The translations under genes and the position numbers were made by a program. Below, one piece after another: positions 38,155-48,530 of a DNA stretch of 64,000 nucleotides. Origin of the DNA: an uncultured Acetatifactor sp. (GTDB lineage: Bacteria > Bacillota > Clostridia > Lachnospirales > Lachnospiraceae). The stretch is from contig CANPXL010000003.1 in assembly GCA_947586055.1 (NCBI GenBank), positions 62,001 through 126,000 on the forward strand, written 5' to 3'. Below the pieces are notes generated by a model. It was not told where the DNA came from. It did no database searches and was given only the letters and a program-made list of their open reading frames with translations. The first letter of the stretch is position 1. Each line of letters starts with the position of its first letter.

Positions 38155-38736
38155 ATGAGACATTTGACGGAGATCCGCTGGCACGGAAGAGGCGGACAGG
38201 GGGCAAAGACCGCGGCGCTTCTGCTGGCGGATGTGGCTTTTCAGGCGGGAAAGCAGGTGCAGGGTTTTCCGGAGTACGGACCGGAGAGAATGGGCGCGCC
38301 CATCACGGCCTACGACCGGATCAGCGACGGGGAGATCCGGGTTCACTCCAACATTTATGAACCCGATTTTGTGGCGGTGGTGGATGACACGCTGCTTCAT
38401 ACCGTGGACGTGACGGCCGGTCTGAAGGAGGACGGCGGCATTCTGATCAATACCGTAAAGACGGCGGACGAGATCCTGCCTTTGTTAAAGGGATACCGGG
38501 GAAAGGTTTACATGCTGGACGCCAGAAAGGTCTGCATGGCCACGCTGGGCAAATATTTTCCAAACACGCCCATGCTGGCGGCCATGGTAAAAATATCGGA
38601 CGTTATGGATATCGACGTGTTCCTGCGGGAGATGGAAACCTCCCTGCAGCATAAGTTCGCAAGAAAGCCGGAGGTGCTGGACGGAAACCGGAAGGCGCTG
38701 AAGCTGGCGCTGGAGGAGGTAACGGAATGGCAGTAA
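38155..38736 (+). CDS. 2-oxoacid:ferredoxin oxidoreductase gamma subunit
   Basis: MRHLTEIRWHGRGGQGAKTAALLLADVAFQAGKQVQGFPEYGPERMGAPITAYDRIS. Confidence 0.9.
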   Translation: MRHLTEIRWHGRGGQGAKTAALLLADVAFQAGKQVQGFPEYGPERMGAPITAYDRISDGEIRVHSNIYEPDFVAVVDDTLLHTVDVTAGLKEDGGILINTVKTADEILPLLKGYRGKVYMLDARKVCMATLGKYFPNTPMLAAMVKISDVMDIDVFLREMETSLQHKFARKPEVLDGNRKALKLALEEVTEWQ

Positions 38737-39032
38737 AAGCGGAATTGATCAATGAGAATACGAAATGGCAGGATCTGACGGAGGGACTGCAGATTCATGA
38801 GCCCGCCACTTCCAGGCGGTTTCTCACAGGGGAATGGCGGACGGAGACGCCTGTATGGGTACAGGAAAAATGTAAGCAGTGTCTTTTATGTGTGCCGTAC
38901 TGCCCCGACAGCAGCATTCCCGTAAAGGAAGACAGACGGCAGGAGTTCGACTACGATCACTGCAAGGGCTGCGGCATCTGCGCAAAGGCATGTCCCTTCG
39001 GCGCCATTGAGATGCGGCAGCCGGCGGAATGA
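38727..39032 (+). CDS. 2-oxoacid:ferredoxin oxidoreductase delta subunit (2x[4Fe-4S])
   Basis: CKQCLLCVPYCPDSSIPV and CKGCGICAKACPFGAIEM. Confidence 0.9.
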   Translation: MAVKAELINENTKWQDLTEGLQIHEPATSRRFLTGEWRTETPVWVQEKCKQCLLCVPYCPDSSIPVKEDRRQEFDYDHCKGCGICAKACPFGAIEMRQPAE

Positions 39033-39058
39033 CGGCGTAAAAGCGGAAAGGAGTACTT

Positions 39059-40264
39059 ATGTCTACGAAAACGAGGATGTCGGGCAACGAAGCGGTTGCC
39101 CACGCCATAAAACAGATCAATCCGGATGTGATGCCGGCGTTTCCCATCACGCCCTCCACAGAGATCCCGCAGTTTGTGGCAACGATGATCGCAAACGGAG
39201 AGATTGACACGGAGTTTATCCCGGTGGAAAGCGAGCACAGCGCCATGAGCGCGGCCATGGGCGCTTCCGCGGCGGGGGCAAGAGCCGTCACGGCAACTTC
39301 ATCCTGCGGTATGGCCCTGATGTGGGAGGTGCTGTATGTGGCGGCGTCCAGCAGGCTTCCCATTGTAATGGCGCTGGTGAACAGGGGACTCACAGGGCCG
39401 CTGAACATCAACGCGGAGCATTCCGACAGCATGGGGGCAAGGGATTCCGGCTGGATTCAGATTTATGCGGAAAACAATCAGGAGGTCTATGACAATTTTC
39501 TGCAGGCGCACAGGATCGCGGAACACAGGGATGTCCGTCTCCCCATCATGATCTGTCAGGATGGTTTTATCACCAGCCACGCGGTACAGAATATCACGCT
39601 CTGGGACGACGAACCCATCCGGAAATTTGTGGGAGAGTACGAGCCGGAACATTATCTGCTCAAAGAGGATGAGTCCATGGCTGTGGGACCCTACGCCGTT
39701 TCCCCCTACTGTATGGAAGCGAAGAAAGCACAGGCGGAGGCAATGAAGCGGGCGCGGAAGGTGATTCTGGATGTGGCGGCGGAGTTTGAAACGGTGACGG
39801 GGCGGCATTACGGATTCTTTGAAGGGTATCGGCTGGAGGACGCGGAATATGCGGTAGTGGCCATCGGTTCCGTCTGCGGCACGGCGAAGGATGCGGTGGA
39901 CGCCATGCGGGCAAGGGGCATGAAGGCGGGGCTTTTGAAGATCAGAGTGTTCCGGCCCTTCCCGGGTCAGGAGATCGGCGAAGCGCTGAAACACTGTAAG
40001 GCGGTGGCCATCATGGACCGGGCGGAAAGCTACAGTTCTCAGGGAGGGCCTCTGGGCGCCGAAGTGACGGCGGCAATGTACCGGGCGAAGGCGCAGGCGG
40101 AAACTGTGAACATCATGTACGGGCTGTCCGGCAGAGACGTCAGAGTGGAGGATATGGAGCGGGTTTATGAGTCGCTTGAAAAACTGGCGGCCGGAGAGAT
40201 CTGCTTCCCGGAATATCCCTATCTCGGGCTGAGGGACGGCACGGAGGATGTCTTAAGCCGGTAA
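39059..40264 (+). CDS. 2-oxoacid:ferredoxin oxidoreductase alpha subunit
   Basis: MSGNEAVAHAIKQINPDVMPAFPITPSTEIPQFVATMIANGEIDTEFIPVESEHSAMSAAMGASAAGARAVTATSSCG. Confidence 0.9.
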   Translation: MSTKTRMSGNEAVAHAIKQINPDVMPAFPITPSTEIPQFVATMIANGEIDTEFIPVESEHSAMSAAMGASAAGARAVTATSSCGMALMWEVLYVAASSRLPIVMALVNRGLTGPLNINAEHSDSMGARDSGWIQIYAENNQEVYDNFLQAHRIAEHRDVRLPIMICQDGFITSHAVQNITLWDDEPIRKFVGEYEPEHYLLKEDESMAVGPYAVSPYCMEAKKAQAEAMKRARKVILDVAAEFETVTGRHYGFFEGYRLEDAEYAVVAIGSVCGTAKDAVDAMRARGMKAGLLKIRVFRPFPGQEIGEALKHCKAVAIMDRAESYSSQGGPLGAEVTAAMYRAKAQAETVNIMYGLSGRDVRVEDMERVYESLEKLAAGEICFPEYPYLGLRDGTEDVLSR

Positions 40265-40346
40265 TGGAACTTTATCTTATGGAAGAATCTGCGCCATATC
40301 GGACGGCGTTTTGAGTCAGTGCAGGAAAGGCGGGAATAACAGACGT

Positions 40347-41288
40347 ATGGAACAACAGGCATTTCAATACAGGGAGATTCAGGCCAGGCCGGAACGGCTT
40401 GCGCCGGGACACAGAATGTGCGCGGGCTGCGGCGGCACGATCGCGGTGAGAAACGTGCTGAAAGCGCTGCACCCGGGGGACAGGGCGGTGGTGGGAAACG
40501 CTACCGGATGCCTTGAGGTGTCAACTTTTATGTACCCCTATACCGCTTACGAGGACAGCTATATCCACAGCGCCTTTGAGAACGCGGGAGCTACGCTCTC
40601 CGGCGTGGAGACGGCTTACAGGGTACTGAAAAAGAAGGGAAAGATCACATCGGATTATAAATTTATCACGTTCGGAGGCGACGGCGGGACCTACGATATC
40701 GGCCTGCAGTCTCTGTCCGGGGCAATGGAGCGGGGGCACGACATGGTCTATGTCTGCTACGACAACGGCGCCTATATGAACACGGGAACCCAGCGTTCCT
40801 CCGCGACTCCCATGTACGCGGATACCACCACGACGCCAAGCGGAACGGTATCTCAGGGAAAACCTCAGGCGAGAAAGGATCTGGCCGGGATCCTTGCGGC
40901 GCATAACATCCCTTATGTGGGCCAGACCACCTTTATCGGCAACATGAAGGATCTGTACGTAAAGTCCGAGCGCGCCATCTACACGCCGGGCGCGGCGTTT
41001 CTGAACATCCTTGCCCCCTGTCCCAGAGGGTGGAAGTATGACGCGCCGGATATCATCGAAATCTGCCGGACGGCGGTGGAGACCTGTTATTGGCCGCTGT
41101 TTGAGGTGATCGACGGAAAATGGATCCTGAATTACAAGCCCAAAAACAAGCTTCCGCTGGAAGAGTTCCTGAAGAGGCAGGGGCGTTTCCGGCATCTTTT
41201 CAAGCCCGGCAACGAATATCTCATCGAGGCATTCCAGAAGGAAGTGGACAGAAGATGGGAAGAGCTGCTGGCAAGGTGCGAGGGATAA
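40347..41288 (+). CDS. 2-oxoacid:ferredoxin oxidoreductase beta subunit (ThDP-binding)
   Basis: RLAPGHRMCAGCGGTIAVRNVLKAL; TFGGDGGTYDIGLQSLSGAMERGHD; YDNGAYMNTGTQRSSATP. Confidence 0.92.
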   Translation: MEQQAFQYREIQARPERLAPGHRMCAGCGGTIAVRNVLKALHPGDRAVVGNATGCLEVSTFMYPYTAYEDSYIHSAFENAGATLSGVETAYRVLKKKGKITSDYKFITFGGDGGTYDIGLQSLSGAMERGHDMVYVCYDNGAYMNTGTQRSSATPMYADTTTTPSGTVSQGKPQARKDLAGILAAHNIPYVGQTTFIGNMKDLYVKSERAIYTPGAAFLNILAPCPRGWKYDAPDIIEICRTAVETCYWPLFEVIDGKWILNYKPKNKLPLEEFLKRQGRFRHLFKPGNEYLIEAFQKEVDRRWEELLARCEG

Positions 41289-41358
41289 GCATCCGACGAA
41301 AGGCGCGGCGCGGAAGGCGGCATAAAGAAGGCGGCCGGAGACAGGGGCGGGAAAAGTC

Positions 41359-42096
41359 ATGAAAAACTACAGGCTTCTTATCGAATATGACGGCACACGC
41401 TACTACGGCTGGCAGCGTCAGCCGGACCAGAACACCATTCAGGGGAAACTGGAGGCGGTGCTTGCGGTGATGACCGGACAGGAGACGGAGGTCATCGGCG
41501 CCGGCCGGACCGACGCGGGCGTACACGCAAGGGGGATGACGGCAAATGTCCGTCTGGAGACTCTGATGGATGCGGAAGAGATCAGGGACTACCTGAACCG
41601 CTATCTGCCGGAGGATATCGCCGTGCGGGAGGTAAAAGAGGCTTCTCCCCGGTTTCACGCCCGCTACAACGCCATCGGAAAGACCTACTGCTACACCTGT
41701 TACGACGGGGAGGTCAAGCCGGTTTTTGACCGCCGGTTTTACACCCCGCTGGAGGAAAAGCCGGATCTTGACCGGATGCGCCGGGCGGCGGAGTTTCTGA
41801 TGGGAGAGCATGATTTCCGGAATTTCTGCGTCAATCCCCGGATGAAAAAATCCACTGTGCGGAAAGTGGACCGGATCGACATAACGAGAGAGAACGGCTA
41901 TCTGCGCTTTACTTTTCACGGCACGGGGTTTCTTCAGAACATGGTTCGGATCATGGTGGGAACCCTTCTCGAGGTGGGATGCGGACGCATGGAGCCGGAG
42001 CAGGTGCGGGAGACGCTTCTTAGCAGAGAACGATGCAAAGCGGGGCCTACCGCGCCTGCCCGGGGGCTGTGTCTGATCAGCGTGGATTATGACTGA
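41359..42096 (+). CDS. truA: tRNA pseudouridine(38-40) synthase
   Basis: YRLLIEYDGTRYYGWQRQPDQNTIQGKLEAVL; GAGRTDAGVHARGM; FHGTGFLQNMVRIMVGTLLEVG. Confidence 0.95.
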   Translation: MKNYRLLIEYDGTRYYGWQRQPDQNTIQGKLEAVLAVMTGQETEVIGAGRTDAGVHARGMTANVRLETLMDAEEIRDYLNRYLPEDIAVREVKEASPRFHARYNAIGKTYCYTCYDGEVKPVFDRRFYTPLEEKPDLDRMRRAAEFLMGEHDFRNFCVNPRMKKSTVRKVDRIDITRENGYLRFTFHGTGFLQNMVRIMVGTLLEVGCGRMEPEQVRETLLSRERCKAGPTAPARGLCLISVDYD

Positions 42097-42103
42097 AACC
42101 GGG

Positions 42104-43039
42104 TTACGCCGTGATGACCGTTCCGCCCTTTCCCTTTACGGCTTCCCGGACCCGATCCATGGAAGTGATCAGCGCTCTGCCCTCCGGAACTTTTTCCAGG
42201 TAGTAGATGGCGGCTTCGATCTTTGGAAGCATGGTGCCGGCTTCAAACTGTCCCTGTGCGATCAGTTCTTTTGCCTGTGCGGCCGTAAGCGCGGGAAGCG
42301 GCGACTGACTCTCTTTGCCGAAATCCCGGTATACGCAGTCCACGCCTGTGAGAATGATCAGCTCGTCGCATTTTAAATCCGCGGCAAGCTTTCCGGCGAT
42401 GGCGTCCTTTTCGATGACCGCCGACGCGCCTTTCAGTACATGCTGCTGTTCGATTACGGGAATGCCGCCGCCGCCGCAGGCGATGACTTCCTGGCCGGCG
42501 TCCGCCAGCGTCCGGATCGCCTCGATCTCCACGATGTCAATGGGCTTGGGAGCGGCGACCACTCTGCGGAACCCCTTTCCGGGATCTTCTTTTACATAAT
42601 TGCCCTTCTTTATCTCGATTTCCGCATCTTCCTCCGACATATATCTGCCGATCACCTTGGTGGGCTCATAGAAGGCGTCGTCGTAAGGATCCACGGTGAC
42701 CTGGGTCAGGATCGTGCTGACGGGTTTTGAGATGCCGCGGGAAAGAAGCTCAGAGCGCAGGGCGTTCTGAATGTCATAGCCGACATAGCCCTGGCTCATG
42801 GCGGAGCAGACACACATGGGAGCGGGCGTATAGTCGATGGAAACGCGCCGAAGCTCGGTCATCGCCTTGTGGATCATGCTGACCTGGGGACCGTTGCTGT
42901 GGGTGATGGTAAGCTGATAATCCTCCTCCACCAGATCCGCCAGCGCTTTCGCGGTGGTCTTTACGGCGTCCCACTGCGCCTGGGTGGTATAGCCGAGCGC
43001 TTCATGTCCGAGGGAAACAACAACTCTTTTCTTGCTCAT
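42104..43039 (-). CDS. arcC: Carbamate kinase
   Basis: RVVVSLGHEALGYTTQAQWDAVKTTAKALADLVEE; THSNGPQVSMIHKAM; CGGGGIPVIEQ. Confidence 0.92.
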   Translation of the reverse strand: MSKKRVVVSLGHEALGYTTQAQWDAVKTTAKALADLVEEDYQLTITHSNGPQVSMIHKAMTELRRVSIDYTPAPMCVCSAMSQGYVGYDIQNALRSELLSRGISKPVSTILTQVTVDPYDDAFYEPTKVIGRYMSEEDAEIEIKKGNYVKEDPGKGFRRVVAAPKPIDIVEIEAIRTLADAGQEVIACGGGGIPVIEQQHVLKGASAVIEKDAIAGKLAADLKCDELIILTGVDCVYRDFGKESQSPLPALTAAQAKELIAQGQFEAGTMLPKIEAAIYYLEKVPEGRALITSMDRVREAVKGKGGTVITA

Positions 43040-43299
43040 AGATATCCTCCGTGCAGATTGAAAACTGAAAAAGGGACTGTATGTTCATTCTACATCAGGA
43101 ACGGGGTTTTTGAAAGAGAAATTTTAAGGAAAAAGAAGAGACAGGAGAAATTTCTGCCGGATATGATACAGAAATGATGCATGACTGTATTAAAAAAGAA
43201 AATGACTCTTTTTCTTTGTCGAAAAAAGGTATATAATACAACATTGACAATGAGAAAAACAAAAAGTGTCGGAAAACAGACGATAAGGAGCGGTTGAAA

Positions 43300-45411
43300 A
43301 TGTTGGTCCTTTGGGGTACTCTGGCGGGAATGGCCTTCTGGGCGGAACTTGTCTATCATTTCAGCGGATTTGGCTGGACGGCCTTTCATCCTCTGTATGT
43401 GATCCTGCTGATCATGGCGTGGTCCGGATTGTGGTCGCTTTTGGTGGGCGTGTTAAAAAGCAGGAGAGCGAAAAAAATCTTTTATTATACAGCGCTTTGG
43501 CTGCCGGTCGTTATCGCCGGCGTCCAGCTGGTATATCTGAGGATCTTTCATCAGCCCCTGCTCTGGGGGATGGTGGTTCAGGGCGCCCATGACGCGCTGA
43601 CGAACTACTGGAGAGAGGCCCTGCTGGGAGTGTTAAAGACGACGCCCTTTATCGCGCTGCTTGCGCTTCCCGCTGTGGTCATTCCCATCCTCCTGCGGCG
43701 CAACTGCTGGAGAATGCCCTTATACGATACGCTCGGCGTCCTGCGGACTCTGGTGATCGTCTTTGCCGCTACGGTGGGAAGCGTCGGGATGCTGGAGCTC
43801 GGCGAGGCCGTGCCGTTTGAATATTATGAGGAATATCATGAGTTTTACGATCCTGTGACCGTTGCGGAGAGCATGGGCATCCTGCCCACTCTTCACGCGG
43901 ATGTGGGAAGGATGCTGCGCCAGTGGCTGTACCGGGTCGGAAACGGAAAGTCCGGGGGAACGGGAGAGTATGTGCCGGCGGTGGCGCCGAATGCGGTAGT
44001 GTGGAACGGCGCGCCTTCTCAGAGCCCGGCGCCGGACGGCTCTTCGGAGACGGAGGGGCAGGAAGCCGAACCGGAACCTTCGCCCGAGGATCCTGAGATT
44101 GTGCCGCAGCAGTTTCAGCTGGATTATGATCTGCTCCACCAACTGGCGGACAACGACCACCAGACCTGGCTTGCGGACTATATCCAGGGCGAGCCGCCGG
44201 TGAATTCCAATGAGTATACCGGAATGTTCAAGGGATATAATCTGATCTTCCTGACGGCGGAGGGATTCTGTTCCTACGCCATAGACGAGGAACTGACGCC
44301 TACGCTGTACCGCATGAGCCACAGCGGTTTTGTGTGTGAAAACTATTATGTGCCCCTGTGGCAGACGAGTACCAGCGACGGCGAGTATATCAACATGACG
44401 GGGCTGATCCCGGATCAGATGCACAGTATGAAGCGCAGCAAGGACAATGCGTTCCCCTATAATCTGGCCGCGTACTTTGCGTCGGAGGGCGTGCATCCAA
44501 GAGCGTACCACAACAACAGTCTTTCTTACTATGACCGGCACCTCACCCACACGAACATGGGATATGATTTCAAGGCGTGCAAGCTGGGAGATCTGGACGA
44601 GGCGGAGTGGGGAGACAAGGTCTTTCCGATGGAAAACGCCAACAAATGGCCTGCGTCGGACTATGATATGATGGTGGCCACGGTGCCGGAGTATGTGAAC
44701 GACGAGAGGTTCCATGTCTATTATATGACGGTATCCGGACACATGAATTATTCCTTCAGCGGAAACGCCATGTCCTCCAAAAATAAAGACGCGGTGGCGG
44801 GGCTGGATCTGTCCGAGGGGCCGAAGGCTTACATTGCCTGCAACATAGAGCTTGATAAGGCCATGGAAAATCTGCTCGCCCAGCTGGAAGCGGCGGGACA
44901 GCTGGAAAATACCGTGATCTGTCTCAGCGCCGATCATTACCCTTACGGACTGTCGGACGACGAGTACCAGGAGCTGGCGGGAAAAGACCTCACCGGGGGA
45001 AAGGACAAATTCCGCAATACCCTGATCCTTTACAACGCGGGCATGGAGGAACCGATCTACATTCAAAAGGCATGCAGTTCCATGGATCTGCTCCCCACGC
45101 TGTTAAACCTGTTTGGATTCCAGTATGATTCCAGAATGTACGCCGGCCGGGATATCCTTTCCGACCGGGAGGGTATGGTGATTTTCAACAATCGGGATTT
45201 TGTAACGGATTCCGTGATCTTTATCGAAAAAGGAGACATCGCCACGTGGCTTAAGGACGAGGACGGAAACGATATCATGCCCCCCGATCTGCAGGAAGCC
45301 TATCTTGACGCCATGCGGACGGAGGTGAAGCGGCGGTACAATTTCAGCGCCTATATGCTTCAGGAGGATTACTACAGGGATGTGGAGCAGGCGGTCATTC
45401 CGCAGCCGTAA
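43300..45411 (+). CDS. LTA synthase-family sulfatase (membrane phosphoglycerol transferase-like)
   Basis: N-terminal TM segments; YNLIFLTAEGFCSYAID (nucleophile region), YYMTVSGHMNYSF, CLSADHYPYGL. Confidence 0.85.
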   Translation: MLVLWGTLAGMAFWAELVYHFSGFGWTAFHPLYVILLIMAWSGLWSLLVGVLKSRRAKKIFYYTALWLPVVIAGVQLVYLRIFHQPLLWGMVVQGAHDALTNYWREALLGVLKTTPFIALLALPAVVIPILLRRNCWRMPLYDTLGVLRTLVIVFAATVGSVGMLELGEAVPFEYYEEYHEFYDPVTVAESMGILPTLHADVGRMLRQWLYRVGNGKSGGTGEYVPAVAPNAVVWNGAPSQSPAPDGSSETEGQEAEPEPSPEDPEIVPQQFQLDYDLLHQLADNDHQTWLADYIQGEPPVNSNEYTGMFKGYNLIFLTAEGFCSYAIDEELTPTLYRMSHSGFVCENYYVPLWQTSTSDGEYINMTGLIPDQMHSMKRSKDNAFPYNLAAYFASEGVHPRAYHNNSLSYYDRHLTHTNMGYDFKACKLGDLDEAEWGDKVFPMENANKWPASDYDMMVATVPEYVNDERFHVYYMTVSGHMNYSFSGNAMSSKNKDAVAGLDLSEGPKAYIACNIELDKAMENLLAQLEAAGQLENTVICLSADHYPYGLSDDEYQELAGKDLTGGKDKFRNTLILYNAGMEEPIYIQKACSSMDLLPTLLNLFGFQYDSRMYAGRDILSDREGMVIFNNRDFVTDSVIFIEKGDIATWLKDEDGNDIMPPDLQEAYLDAMRTEVKRRYNFSAYMLQEDYYRDVEQAVIPQP

Positions 45412-45424
45412 CGGTTCCGCGGGC

Positions 45425-46762
45425 TCATCCGTTTAATTCGGAAACCGCTTTGTCCAGAACGTCAAAATAATCTTCAAACGTTTTTTTGCAGCAGCCGGGG
45501 TCGCGGATTTCGATTCCGGCTGTTCTTAATCCCGTCAGCGCAAATCCCATCGCCATTCGGTGGTCGTCGTAGGTTTCTATCGAAGCGGGGCGCGGCGTGC
45601 CGGGCCAGATGGTGAGACTATCCTCGGTGGATTCACAGCGTATTCCCATCTTTGTCAGTTCCGCCGTGACTGCCGCCAGCCGGTCGCTTTCCTGAAAGCG
45701 GATATGTCCTATGCCCGTGATGGAAGTGGGGCCATTGGCATAGGGTGCGATGGCGGCCAGCGTGATGGCCTGATCGGAACAGGCGGACATGTCCGCCGTA
45801 ATGCCCTGAAACACGCCGCCTTCCGGCGGGGAAAGAAGAATGCCTTCCGGCGTATCCGAAGCGGCGCATCCCATCCGTTCCAGCAGCTGGATAAAGGCCA
45901 CATCTCCCTGCAGGGACTGAAAATGGATGTTGCGCACTCTCACGGGGATGTTCAGAAGAGGGCACATCGCATAGAAATAGCAGGACGCGGAAACATCCGG
46001 TTCCACCTGGTATTCTCCCGCCCGGTAATGCTGGCCGGCCCTGGTCAGAAAGAGATTCTGCCCGGGACGCTCCACCGTTACGCCGAACTGTTCCATCATC
46101 CTTACGGTCATGTCGATATAAGCCATGCCGTGGGTTCCCTCAACCTCAATGGTGAAGTCGCGGGGAGAAAGGCAGGAAACGATCAGAAGGGCGCTCAAAA
46201 ACTGGCTGCTGTGGTCTATATTTACGGAAATGCGGTCCCGCTTGAAGCCGTGGCCTCTTAAAAAGAACGGGAAATGGCCGCGCTCGTGTCCCGGAACGGA
46301 GAAGACCTGACAGCCCAGCTTTTGGAGAGAGTCCAGAAGCGGAGCCATGGGACGTCTGCGCATCTGCTCGGAAGCGTCCATGTAAAAGATCCCGTGGGAC
46401 AGACCGAGATAGGCGGTGAGAAATCTTGCCGCGGTTCCGGCGCTGCCCACATACTGTCTGGCGGACGCATGGGGAACGGGGCCGCCGAGACCCGTTACCG
46501 CCATGGTCCGTTCCTTTTCGTCTGCCGTCGTGTAAAATCCCAGATCCCGGATGCAGGATAGAAAATGTCTGGAATCGTCGGAAAAAAGCGCGCCCTTTAA
46601 AAGAGAACGGCCGTCGGCCAAAGTGGCGAGAAGCAGAGCGCGGTTGGTAATGCTCTTGGATCCCGGGACGGAAACCTCCAGGGGAGCATGGTTCGCGGGA
46701 TGCTCCCTTAACGCGCCGTATATTTCAGGAACCTGATAAACGTCTGATGAAATCATATACAA
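45425..46762 (-). CDS. aroA: 3-phosphoshikimate 1-carboxyvinyltransferase
   Basis: LEVSVPGSKSITNRALLLATLADGRS; VGSAGTAARFLTAYLGL; TYDDHRMAMGFAL. Confidence 0.94.
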   Translation of the reverse strand: MYMISSDVYQVPEIYGALREHPANHAPLEVSVPGSKSITNRALLLATLADGRSLLKGALFSDDSRHFLSCIRDLGFYTTADEKERTMAVTGLGGPVPHASARQYVGSAGTAARFLTAYLGLSHGIFYMDASEQMRRRPMAPLLDSLQKLGCQVFSVPGHERGHFPFFLRGHGFKRDRISVNIDHSSQFLSALLIVSCLSPRDFTIEVEGTHGMAYIDMTVRMMEQFGVTVERPGQNLFLTRAGQHYRAGEYQVEPDVSASCYFYAMCPLLNIPVRVRNIHFQSLQGDVAFIQLLERMGCAASDTPEGILLSPPEGGVFQGITADMSACSDQAITLAAIAPYANGPTSITGIGHIRFQESDRLAAVTAELTKMGIRCESTEDSLTIWPGTPRPASIETYDDHRMAMGFALTGLRTAGIEIRDPGCCKKTFEDYFDVLDKAVSELNG

Positions 46763-46860
46763 TCTCCTGCGTAGATCAAGGATAAAAAATCAAGGTGATG
46801 AACTGCTATTAGTATACGTCCCTCTGCGGAAATTTGTCAACTTTGGAAGCGCGAAAGCAC

Positions 46861-46889
46861 TTGACAAACCCGTTTCGGGGTGGTAATGT
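46861..46889 (+). promoter_or_regulatory. Predicted sigmaA promoter of cysK
   Basis: TTGACA-N17-TAATGT about 75 bp upstream of the cysK start. Confidence 0.6.
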
Positions 46890-46963
46890 TAATTCATAAT
46901 ATTCCTATTAAGTTACTATGAAATAGAAATAGAAAGCATGGAAATGCAGGAAAGAGGCAGGAT

Positions 46964-47902
46964 ATGGGAAAAATTTATGAAAACGCTACGGAACTGGTAG
47001 GAAGGACGCCGCTTTTGAAGCTGAGCGGATTTGCCCGGGAGCAGGGAGTTACGGATGCCGTTCTTCTCGCAAAGCTGGAATATCTCAACCCGGCGGGAAG
47101 CGTAAAGGACAGAGTGGCGCTGGCCATGATCGAGGATGCGGAGAAAAAGGGAATCCTGAAACCGGGAGATACGATCATCGAGCCCACCTCCGGAAACACG
47201 GGAATCGGTCTGGCCAGCGTGGGCGCGGCAAAGGGGTACCGTACCATACTAACGCTGCCGGAGACCATGAGCGTGGAGCGGCGGAATCTTTTGAAGGCGT
47301 ACGGCGCGGAGCTGGTGCTCACCGAGGGCGCCAAGGGAATGAAGGGCGCCATCGCCAGAGCGGAAGAACTTCAGAAGGAGATCCCGGGCTCCGTCATACT
47401 GGGACAGTTTGACAATGCGGCAAACCCCGCGGCCCACAAGGCGTCCACCGGCCCGGAGATCTGGGAGGACACGGACGGGAAGGCGGATATTTTTGTGGCC
47501 GGCGTGGGAACCGGAGGCACCGTCACCGGCGTGGGAAACTATCTGAAATCGAAAAACCCTGCGATCCGGATCGTCGCGGTGGAGCCTGCCGATTCGCCCG
47601 TGCTGTCCGGGGGCCGTCCGGGACCTCATAAGCTGCAGGGGATCGGCGCCGGCTTTGTGCCTTCCGTGCTGGACACCGGAATCTACGACGAGATCATTAC
47701 CGTCACCACGGATCAGGCGTATTCCATGGGACGTTCGATCGCCCGCAGGGAGGGGATCCTCGTTGGAATTACTTCCGGCGCCGCCCTGTACGCGGCGGTA
47801 CAGCTGGCAAAAAGGCCGGAGAACGCCGGCAGGACCATAGTGGCCCTCCTTCCGGATTCCGGCGACAGATACCTGTCCACACCGATGTTTACAGAAGGCT
47901 GA
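46964..47902 (+). CDS. cysK: Cysteine synthase A
   Basis: [51 protein letters not shown]. Confidence 0.95.
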   Translation: MGKIYENATELVGRTPLLKLSGFAREQGVTDAVLLAKLEYLNPAGSVKDRVALAMIEDAEKKGILKPGDTIIEPTSGNTGIGLASVGAAKGYRTILTLPETMSVERRNLLKAYGAELVLTEGAKGMKGAIARAEELQKEIPGSVILGQFDNAANPAAHKASTGPEIWEDTDGKADIFVAGVGTGGTVTGVGNYLKSKNPAIRIVAVEPADSPVLSGGRPGPHKLQGIGAGFVPSVLDTGIYDEIITVTTDQAYSMGRSIARREGILVGITSGAALYAAVQLAKRPENAGRTIVALLPDSGDRYLSTPMFTEG

Positions 47903-47958
47903 TTTTATGGTACACTGCGATATGGGTGCGGTTTGCGAAGCGTGCGAGAGGGGAAGTC

Positions 47959-48396
47959 ATGAAAATTTCCACAAAAGGCAGATATGCGGTGCGGGTCATG
48001 TTTGACCTGGCGCTGAACAATAACGGAGAATATATCAAGGTAAAGGACATTGCCGCCAGACAGGGCATATCGGAAAAATATCTGGAACAGATCATCGCCA
48101 TGCTGAACAAGGCAGGGTATGTGACCAGTGTCCGCGGGGCCCAGGGCGGCTACAGGATCGCAAGGGATCCGGAGGAATATACCGTCGGCATGATCCTGCG
48201 TCTGACGGAAGGATCCATGGCGCCGGTGGCCTGTCTTGACGAAGGGGCGGAATGCGAACAGTGCGACACCTGCGAGACGCTGGAGGTGTGGAAGGAGCTT
48301 TACGACGCCATTAACGGCGTGATTGACCATGTGACGATTGCGGACCTGGTGGCGAAACGACGGCAGAGAGAAGGAAGTCTGGATTACAGTATCTGA
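47959..48396 (+). CDS. Rrf2 family transcriptional regulator (CymR/IscR-like)
   Basis: MKISTKGRYAVRVMFDLALNNNGEYIKVKDIAARQGISEKYLEQIIAMLNKAGYVTSVRGAQGGYRIAR. Confidence 0.92.
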   Translation: MKISTKGRYAVRVMFDLALNNNGEYIKVKDIAARQGISEKYLEQIIAMLNKAGYVTSVRGAQGGYRIARDPEEYTVGMILRLTEGSMAPVACLDEGAECEQCDTCETLEVWKELYDAINGVIDHVTIADLVAKRRQREGSLDYSI

Positions 48397-48435
48397 ATGT
48401 TTCAATTTTTATGGAATAGTTTAAGAAAAGTAAAA

Positions 48436-48479
48436 AGAGAGTACTGTAAACCCCGCAATGGTACAGTACTCTCTTTTTA
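48436..48479. terminator. Strong bidirectional terminator
   Basis: agagagtactgta ... tacagtactctctttttac inverted repeat. Confidence 0.8.
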
Positions 48480-48530
48480 CGTAAGCAATGCAGCTTAATC
48501 AGCAGACACGAATTACATCCTTACAAATAC

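Noticed and set aside
38155-41288. Four-subunit oxidoreductase as something unusual
   Set aside because: The gamma-delta-alpha-beta layout is a standard pyruvate/2-oxoacid:ferredoxin oxidoreductase arrangement in anaerobes.
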